This document shows, piece after piece, positions 55,801 through 64,000 of a DNA stretch of 64,000 nucleotides; the stretch's first letter is position 1, and every line of letters starts with the position of its first letter. The position numbers were made by a program, and so were the translations under genes. The stretch is taken from assembly GCA_016801845.1 (NCBI GenBank), contig CM028909.1:1848652-1912651 (forward strand), in the 5' to 3' direction. The DNA is from Polydactylus sextarius (Eukaryota > Chordata > Actinopteri > Polynemidae). Below the pieces are notes generated by a model that saw nothing but the letters and a program-made list of their open reading frames with translations, made no database searches and was not told the origin of the DNA.

Positions 55801-58800
55801 AGGTCAACTTGTAACACTCGATCCTCTTCAGGAAGTCGGCCACAGCCTCCTCTTTGTCGCAGTCGGTGTAGTCCGGGCTGCTCAGCTTCACTTGCTATTT
55901 TTAAAAACGGGGCAGAAATCGAAGAACGACATCACCACAGACACGACGTCCTGTAAATCCTGTAAACATCCTGTAAACATGTCTCACTTGTAGCTTTTGA
56001 TTTGCATGTACCTTCATTCATCTCAGCTGCTCACATGTGATCACACTACACTGTTTAAACAAGTAAACAAGTCTTTGTCTTTTTCAGTTTCAGCCGAGTC
56101 TCCAGACTAAACCCAGGAAAGGAGCTTTTCCAGAACAATAACAAAAGCTGCACAGTGAGAGTCAGGGGCTGGTTGGCTGCAGAGTAAAGAAAAGGACTTC
56201 CTGTCGCCTCAAAAGTAAAGTAGATCGCTTTTTTTTGTTTGTTTTTTTTTTAAAGTTGACAGTCAATCACACCTGTTGTTTTGTCTCAGTCTGTATCAGA
56301 TGTTACCGACAAGAAACATGTATAAAAATATTTTAAAAAACAGATGATTTAAATGTAGTTAAAGGGGCTTTGTTATTTTTCTTTTTTTATTTTTTTTGGA
56401 CATTTTTGCCTTTAATCAGAGATAATGTAGAGGGAAGGACACGCAGGAAAGGTCGACTCGGTCGGGACTCGAACCGGCGAACAACTGCACAGCACATACG
56501 CCAGCGTGTTTTGGACCTTTGCCACTCGGTCGTCCAGACGCCCGACTTTGTTATTTTTTTAAGTATTAAACTGAAGTAAACTGCAACTTCAGCTAATATG
56601 AACTGAACATCAGACAAAAAAAGAAAAAACAAAAAAGGGGAAGAGGAAGTAGCAGATAGAAACCAGCGGGAGAACTGTTCTCCATATGTGTCGACTCTAG
56701 TTTTGGAATAAAAGCCAAGACACACGTGACCTGGACCCGTTCAGATCAGGCTGTTCCACCAACAACAAACCACAAACTCACAGCTCTTGGATCAAAGCAT
56801 AGTGTTTACACTGCATCCACACACACACAGTCTTTGTTTTCATGCCTTCAGGGGACATTTCATTGACTTCATTCATTTCCTGGAAACCCTAGAGATTTCA
56901 GTTGTTGCTACCACTTGTCAAACCTTTATCTAAACCCGACCCCAACCTGAACCAAACCTGAAGTCATGTCTTCACCTTCATTTTTGTTTTTTTACATTAT
57001 GGGGACCTGCTTTTTGTCCCCATAAGCGAGACAAGTGGGTCATGTGAGTGTGTAGACAGGTTTGAGTCCCCACAATGTAGGAAAAACACATACACACACA
57101 CACTTACTTTGATATTCTCTGCGATGATCTCTGGATCATCACATATCGACTCCACAAAGAAAACCTGTTCAGGTGTGAACAGAGAGAAGAGATGTTGATT
57201 CATCTTATTATCATTTAAACTTTCCACTTTGAGACGAAGCAGAAAAAAACTAAATAAACAAACAAACCTTGTAACCGTTTTCTTTAGCGAAGCTGAGGAT
57301 CACCTCCCTCCGCTCTGGAGTCGTGTTGGTGGCGTCAAACACCTTAGAGAGATAACTGAGGTTAGTTAATGATTCTGTTTGGATTAAAAAACATGTTAAC
57401 ATCACGAGTCACATTTGTATGAACAGGATATTCCAGTTTTTGTCTTTATTTTGGAAACTACAACAACGAATAAATGATGTCCCTGTTTATGTAGCCAGGC
57501 TCACTGACAACAACTAGGTCTCTCCTATAGGTAGAAACTTTTCTTGCAAACGAAGATGAGAAAATTGAGTTTTTTTAAAGATGTATCATGTCAATCTTCA
57601 CATCTAAAGATTTCTCCTAAAACCTTTTTACATGATGAATATATCAACAGTGGATTATTGTGTATTGTTGTTGTCTGTGTTCACTCACCACAACCTGACC
57701 CATGTCTCTGGTGAAGTAGTCACACACGTCTGTCAGGGCAGCGATGGCGCAGGCTCTGTGTAACCAGACAAAAAGATAAATGATTCATCTCTTCCCTCAC
57801 AGACACTTTAAACTGTTTCAGACACATTTATGTGTTTGCTTTATGTTCTAAGCCTCATACTTGCGGATCTTCATGGCCTCTTCGTTGTCGGGTCTGAAGA
57901 ACTCGTAGCTGTTGTAGGAACGTGTGGCCTCTCTCCGGTACTGCCCAACGTTGTACGCTGTTACAATCATCACAACACAAGAAAGCTGCTGATCTCGACA
58001 TGAAGCTACGATGAACATACTGATGTTTGACAGGTAATAATGATGTCCCGTCCTTCACCGACTGCATCTGAGTAAGGACAGTGGGACGTTCACGTTTCTG
58101 TATTTTCTATATGCTATAATTGATGGATAGATGGCTATGTAGGTAGGTAGGTAGATGGATAAATAGATAGATGGATTATTAGACATATTATTAACATTAT
58201 ATCAATGTAGAATGTTGGTTTGCTGCATTAAACATGTGTTAACTAAGATCTCCATCTCCGTGCATCAGTGCCAAGATGCTGTAAACAACCAATTTCATCT
58301 TATTCTGAATTAGACAATAAGGTCGTCCCAGAATAAGCTGGTATATAACCACTTGATACTAAGTATAAAGAGGTACAAATTAGTTTGTGCATGATGAACA
58401 ATACAAACTAGAACTGTGAAGCTCAGAGAAACTGTATAATACCTGTTTTCAAACTAAAACAACAACTTGCTCTCTACTGGACAAACTGTATCAATGTGGC
58501 TTTGTTTCTAATTCATCCCGGTCTAAGGTGTGTAATGATGTTGGGTACGATCAGGGCAGTGCGTAGGTCAGTGCAGCACCAGCCCAGTGAAATCCTGCAC
58601 CGTCAGGTGATACCTCTGGTCGTGACCCCGATCCAGTTCAGGTATCTGGTGAGCTTCTTAGAGATGTAGGTTTTCCCGCGCGCCGGTAGTCCCACCATCA
58701 CGATCATGGTCGGGGAGTTGGTGAACTGAGGCACCGACGCTGAAACAAACAAACATACATATTGGTGTTTAACATCCCATGTTGTCTTTGGATTCTCATT

Positions 58801-60634
58801 GATAATGCAGGTCTGTGCCGGTGCAAGCGTAAAAACCAGTGAGCCTGGTTGAAAACCACAAGTATGATAATCACCTGCTGCAGCGCTGAATAGAAGGTGT
58901 ACTGATCAACGTTCAGACGGGAGGAAATCAAACTTTAAACAAGTTTGACCTTATGGGTAGCAGCCTTTTTAATTTAGCTTAGTATAAATACTGGGAGCAG
59001 GAGAGTTAGCTTAGCTCTGTCCAGAGGTAAAACATCATCTAACCTCTAAGACAAAGATGTGAACTCACAGTATTTTTTGTTTCATGTCTCTATCTGCTGC
59101 AGAGGTCGACACATACAGGATTTAGTTAAAACCCTCAGGTTTTAGATGGTAGTTTTCAAAAAATACTGAAGTTTTAGAAAAAAAAATTTCTATGGTATTA
59201 ATTGATTAAACGGCTGCTAGTGGGCTAACGTCATAGAAATAAAAGAACTTTTATAGATGGTAAGTAAACAACAGTTGATGCTTTTATATATATTTAAATG
59301 TTGTCAATGGATGTAAACACACACAACCATTTCTGTCATTTATCAGTTTCTCCGATGTCATTTTCTTTATCCTGTTAGTGTGTTACCAGAAAATCTTTGG
59401 GTTTCTGACTGTTCATCAAACCAAACATTCATTGGCCTTCGATATTAAACTACAATGACGTCCATTAAACTGTCACTTCAACCCACTGATCAACATCTTT
59501 TGCCAACATTCAGGCCTGTTTGGACCAATGTGATACAAAGTGAAGGACAGTTCTCCGGTCAGGACAGGTGAGTACTGTTACTCTACTTTACTTTAAAGGT
59601 TCATGATACAAGTCTGGTCACCTTTTCTACAAAGCTCCTCCTTCCAAGTTCATGACGCCATCATTACGACTACAGCAGCTTTTTAAATGGCCAGGGTTTA
59701 TCTGATTGGGTAACTCCTTGAACACGCCGGCCAAACGGTCGAAAACTACCATGAAGGACTGTTGTAAATCGTTACACAACATTGTGTCGCTGAACTCGTC
59801 CTTCATGAATCCAACATCTCCAGGTCGTAGACTCTGATCTTACAAGTGACAGTGGAGGCATTAGAGACCCTTCATTCACCCTGTGAGGATCATTAACCGT
59901 CACACTGACTAACAACATTACGATCACGTTACCTTTCATCCTTGGAAAGTCACATGAATAACGCAACACAACATCTGCTTCAGGTCGTGTCTTGAGTTTG
60001 GCCTCGACTGACAACAATGTTCAACTCGATGTTTGTTCAGCGACGCACTAATGATTCTTCAAGAATCCAATCAACAGTGGTGGAAATTATTTAAAAGAAA
60101 GTTTGAGGTGGATCAACTTCACACGTCTGTAGCTCATGACCTCGTGACCTCTTGACCCTCTGGACTCAACCAGTGACTGATTATAAAGTCTTTAAAAGTC
60201 ATTACACTGTGAAAACCTCCTGAAGCGTTGCAGCAACTAATATTTACATATGTTGACAATTGCTGCTGGTGATTTTCACAGCAGGGTCATGAGAACAGTG
60301 TACACGTGGCGTCGTAGTGAACCTCTGGGGTGAACGTCCTTCCGGTCTCTCGCCGTGATGTCGACACACAGTCTGACACAGTCTCAACAAAATAAAAAAA
60401 ACCACACATTCAAAGACACATTCAGCAAATGAGAGTGGTTACACTGTCAAATATGTCTGACATCATCCCTGCAACACACAGGTATCAACCTGTCGCTCTG
60501 AAACAAAAGGAAAAGCTGCGGCGTCCACATGTGAAGTACTCACAGCCGCGGCGCTGGCTCAGCCTGCCTTTCATCCATGGCACCCACGTTTTCTCCAGTG
60601 GATTCTGAGTCAGTTTCCTTTGTGTTTCAGACAT
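52851..60634 (-). CDS. pfkfb1: 6-phosphofructo-2-kinase/fructose-2,6-bisphosphatase 1 (470 aa)
   Basis: Bifunctional cytosolic enzyme that makes and destroys fructose-2,6-bisphosphate, switching between glycolysis and gluconeogenesis. Exons from the ATG: 60544-60634, 58614-58739, 57861-57957, 57689-57755, 57268-57342, 57108-57164, 55773-55894, 54539-54746, 54313-54459, 54121-54225, 53914-54043, 53766-53828, 53497-53561, 52851-52910; total 1413 nt. The kinase domain has the Walker A GLPARGKT (47-54) and VFDATNTT. The phosphatase has LCRHGE with the phospho-histidine at residue 258, then NEIDAGVCEEMTYEEI and ICHQAVMRCL. The N-terminus keeps a PKA site, RRGSS (Ser31/32), as in the liver enzyme. 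The C-terminus AVNTHRDRPENVD..EALETVP and 470-residue length fit PFKFB1 (471 in human). PFKFB4 is the next-best paralog, favoured by some internal residues and by SLC25A20 being near PFKFB4 in humans. Confidence 0.93.
56395..56545 (-). repeat. tRNA-derived SINE in pfkfb1 intron
   Basis: On the minus strand it reads GACCGAGTGGCAAAGG (A-box region), then GCCGGTTCGAGTCCCGACC (B box), then CTTTCCTGCGTGTCCTTCC, the layout of a common fish SINE derived from a class II tRNA (Leu/Ser type). Confidence 0.7.
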
Positions 60635-61494
60635 GACATCTGCAGCCCAGTGAGTGTGTGTGACACTGTACCGTCTATCTGTGTGTGTGTGTTAACAAGG
60701 AAGAATGAAGACCAGCGTACTGATTTTTGAACTTTCTCACATGATGTCAGAGAAGAGGCGGAGACAGAGCAGCTCGTCACTAAACACACCTGTTTGGTTC
60801 GCCGCTGAGGACCGACGCTCTCTGATTGGTCGGCTGAGCCGTCAGTCAGTCACGTCAGCTGCTCATCAACCAATCACAGAGCACGAACTTCCACACCTTT
60901 GCATGCAGGAAGTGACGAGCTGTAAACATGCTGAGCAGCTCTATTGTCATGTTGTTAGATGACTAATGTGATGTGTTGCATCAGTGTGTGTGTGTAGTTA
61001 TTGCATATTTGTGAGGACACACACGTGTTAAAGCCATCAGCCTGCACAGTAATATCACAGCTGGTCCTGAATTTGAAGCGTTCAGTAAAAGTACAACTCT
61101 AAAGTACAAATGTCAGGTAATCAGAGGTGAAGTACTCGATGACTCTGAGTGTGTAGTAAACTTTCTAGAGATCTTCACCGTTTTATTCTGTTAAATTCAT
61201 CTGACAGTCACAGTTAAACCACACAAGTACATACTCAGTTACTTTACCTCTGCTGTGCATCAGATTAATTTTAGATTAATCTTAAAGATTGTGGTTAGAA
61301 TATTATTACTGTTACTACATGAACCACGAACTTCCTCTTGCAGCTGTTACTAGAAGCAGAGTTCACCATTTTCCACACAAACTAAAAAAATGTTTGATAA
61401 CTGAGTCATGAGGCGTGTGTGTGTGTGTGTGTGTGTGTAGTTGAATCTGTTTACACACAAGCATTATGGGAACAGAAAATAGGTCCCATAATTT

Positions 61495-61541
<47 letters not shown>

Positions 61542-61566
61542 TCAGCCTCATAGGATCGAACCTCAC
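60635..61566. other. pfkfb1 upstream region between two first exons
   Basis: Holds CCAAT-type sites (for example at 60877-60886), GTACTT-rich transposon-like sequence near 61080-61150, and GT microsatellites at 61415-61438 and 61500-61540. No coding exon is seen. Confidence 0.45.
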
Positions 61567-61624
61567 CTGTGCTCTCGCACCGCACGCGCCGCCGCACCGG
61601 ACGCACGTTCTGTCTGGACTCCAT
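61567..61624 (-). CDS. pfkfb1: Probable alternative first coding exon of pfkfb1
   Basis: From ATG at 61624 it reads MESRQNVRPVRRRVRCEST and ends in phase 1 at a good donor (ACAG/GTGAGG). It can join pfkfb1 exon 2 in frame, giving ..STASVPQFTNS. The mammalian muscle-type PFKFB1 has a short alternative N-terminus that joins the same point and also ends in Ala before S-I-P-Q-F. The new N-terminus lacks the RRGSS PKA site. It lies at the edge of a CpG-rich stretch, as a promoter-proximal exon would. Confidence 0.55.
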
Positions 61625-61639
61625 TAGTTTCTTCAGACT

Positions 61640-62420
61640 GAGACCAAACTAAGAAGCCACGTGGGTGGCTCCTCGTTACAGAACTAACCCCCAAAATAAT
61701 TCTCTCACACCCCCTCCCCCGCCCGCCCTCCAGGCGGTTTGTTAGTTCACTGACCGGGGGGAGAAAGGAACCCCCACCTCCACTTCACCGTGTCCGCCGC
61801 GCGCGCTGCAGCACGGGCAGACACATCCAGGGCACATGCTCCGCCGTCTTCTGGCCACCTCCCAAAATTCCACAGAGCTCCGCGAGACCCCCTCACCGCC
61901 GGCGGGACTTACATAATGGTGCAGTGTGTATGTATGAGCGCGCGGCGGACACGGTGAATGATCCGTGATCACGGTGACCGCACGCGCTTTGCACATTAAT
62001 CAATGAGCGCGATCAACAACATCGCGCACGCGCAGCTCCACTCTCCTTTCTCTCACTTCCATAAATGAATGACGAAAAAAGGAAGTCAGCGCATGCACGT
62101 GTCTGTAGCTTATTGCATAACGCAATTCATGCACGCATACTTGCTGGCACGCGCGCGCCTGTGTGCGCTTGTGTATGTTGCTGTCACTCACCGTGTGGAC
62201 GCTGGAACCGGAGCGTCCTTCCCGCGCCCCCCTGAGGCTCCGCTCCGTCCTGCGAAACCGCGCCTCTGTTCATCCTGCGGATCTATTCCTGGTGGACCGT
62301 GTGTGTGTGTGTGTCATGTGCGGAGTGTGTGCTGCCTCTGCTCCGTTGATCTGATGGCTGCAGCGCATCAGCTAGTCCTCAACCGTCGGTCCTCCGCCTC
62401 AGGCTGGTCCCACTGGTTTA
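61640..62420. promoter_or_regulatory. CpG-rich island, likely promoter region
   Basis: GC-rich sequence with many CG dinucleotides (for example CGCGCGCGCTG near 61800, CGCGCGGCGGACACGG near 61940, CGCGCGCGCC near 62150) in an otherwise AT-rich window. It lies immediately upstream of the alternative pfkfb1 exon. Several long open frames cross it on both strands because it is stop-poor, but none resembles a known protein. Confidence 0.6.
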
Positions 62421-64000
62421 GTATTCCCTCCGACACACACACTCACGCCGTGAGTCAAGGAAACTGGTCCTCCAGGTTTAACCCTCGTTAGTAAACAACT
62501 CCAACCAGTCTGTATCCGGCTTCCTCCTGAGGAAGAGGAGGGAGCAGCACTGAGCACTGCTCCCTCCCAGTGATCAGTGTTGGTCAAGTTATTGACAACA
62601 TATAATTCATTATTAATCACTAGTTACTGTTATTTCAAAGTAATTAGTTACATTATTACATCACTGTCTCTAAACTGTAACATAACATCACTTCTGAGTC
62701 ACTTTGACCAAAACAACAGTAGAAACAGGACTCGTCTTCTAACATGATCAATGTGTTTTACTGCAGTTCATTCTACATCCAGTGGAGGGCGATGTGACTG
62801 TAGGAGCTTAATGCTGCTAATAACTATATAATCTCTATTTTCTCTTGTGTGTTAGCTGAGTACTAACGTGTCACCGCTCTAGATGTTTCTTTAAACTGCT
62901 CGTGTTATTTCTCCATGTAGAGAGTTTCTTTCTGTTTCACACAGATTGAACTTGACTATTATGTTCTTGTTCTTCTCTCTGACCGACTGAAAACAGTGAG
63001 ACTACGTCCGTCTCATAGTTAACGTTCTCTCCTCTGACGTCTTTAACCGTCGTCTTCTCTTGGTCCGAAGGTCTCTGCTAATGATGGATTCTACTATAAA
63101 TCCACCAATTAACAACAAGAACAACATTTTTAAACATGACTGATCTAAACAGGACAAACATTTGTCTTTAAATTCAAACATGAGTTTGTTTATTTAAAAT
63201 CACGACTAATTAACTCGTCAATGGATAAAATGAAGCTCAATATAAATTTAACATCAAATTATTAATTTATGAACAAACCATCCACAGTGCTGTGTGGTCT
63301 GGAGTTGAAAGTTTAATAGGATGATTTTATCTTTAGAAAACGAAACATTTTCTGAACAGTTTTGACTCTGAGATCATTCAACCACTAAATAAATAATAAA
63401 ATTATCCTGTCCAAGATGTGTTGACATATATGAGTAAAATAACATCTCAAACTGTTTTATTTTCTTTAATGATCTGATTCCTCACTCTCCTCCACCTCAT
63501 GGTCGGCCTCGCTGACACAAAGTGTTTTGTGTTTTGTACATTTGGAGCCAATAGCCATGTTTTCACCCATAAGTTCCTGGTAAAATTTAGGGACCGGGAA
63601 CTTTTCCGGAACGTCGTCTCACTCAGTCCTTGTAGAGCGAAGGTAAGACCCCGATCACTAACGGGATGTAAGTAGAAACTATTTATTCATACGTTTCTGC
63701 CACTGGGATTTTAAAATGGTGCTTCTTTGTTGACTGAGTCGTGAACCGTCTTGAGTTACAACCAACCACTGAGTCAACCTAAAACCTCGCCCAAGAACTT
63801 TTGTGGGACCAAACAGAGAACCTACCCCCAGACAGGGACTCTTTTTCTCCCGATAAGGTTCCTGAGTTTTGCCTCAGAGCAACTGATACTCTGGTGGAGA
63901 CACACGCCAACGGTCGACTTCCTGTAAGTTTACCTGTTAGTTTCTGTGATGGAAACACGGCTACTGATCAGGACGTCCTGCCTCAACCAATCAGGAGTCG
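62421..64000. other. Intergenic, no gene recognised
   Basis: AT-rich non-coding sequence. From about 63560 to 63870 the recurring AAGTTCCTGGTAAAA, GGGACCGGGAACTTTT and GGGACTCTTTTTC phrases resemble a DNA-transposon remnant common in fish, but I could not set its ends. Confidence 0.4.

Noticed and set aside
62069..62491. 140-residue open frame
   Set aside because: It crosses the CpG-rich stretch where stops are rare; composition is low-complexity and no motif is recognisable.

Overview
The window is nuclear DNA from a teleost fish. The genes are split into many short exons with GT..AG borders, the introns are full of fish-type transposon debris and long CA/GT arrays, and immune genes typical of bony fish (CD300/pIgR-like receptor, L-rhamnose-binding lectin, C-type lectin) lie beside conserved housekeeping genes. 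I joined exons by hand from splice signals and reading phase. All seven complete models stay open from ATG to stop, with lengths close to family norms where I know them.

Layout. 1-1063: decayed 3' end of a Ty3/gypsy LTR retrotransposon with a recognisable 3' LTR. 2504-8101 (+): two-Ig-domain CD300/pIgR-like inhibitory receptor, followed by a 500-base assembly gap (9428-9927) and a second set of cytoplasmic-tail exons carrying four ITIMs (10269-11117). 11.1-15.6 kb: repeats. 15649-18486 (-): two-domain rhamnose-binding lectin. 19978-22566 (-): secreted C-type lectin. 24369-29300 (-): atp6ap1, a V-ATPase accessory subunit. 32098-33962 (-): tafazzin, the cardiolipin remodelling acyltransferase. 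36735-42467 (-): slc25a20, the mitochondrial carnitine/acylcarnitine carrier. 44659-50107 (+): nsmce3, the MAGE-domain subunit of SMC5/6. 52851-60634 (-): pfkfb1, bifunctional 6-phosphofructo-2-kinase/fructose-2,6-bisphosphatase, with a probable alternative first exon at 61567-61624 in a GC-rich region.

The left third is a small innate-immunity cluster of one inhibitory receptor and two secreted lectins. The right two thirds hold organelle and metabolism genes. To my knowledge TAFAZZIN and ATP6AP1 are adjacent and co-oriented in human Xq28, and PFKFB1 lies near MAGE genes in human Xp11.21, so much of the block looks like old X-related synteny. SLC25A20 (human 3p21.31) does not fit that picture.

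The most interesting observations are: two alternative tail cassettes on one immune receptor, with an approximately 196-unit CA array beginning nine bases after the donor where the choice would be made; a 40-unit CTG tract inside a fold-back element in the same gene; an alternative pfkfb1 N-terminus that removes a PKA site; a perfect CLEAR box plus two CRE sites just upstream of atp6ap1; and GT-repeat tracts used as splice-acceptor tracts in several genes.
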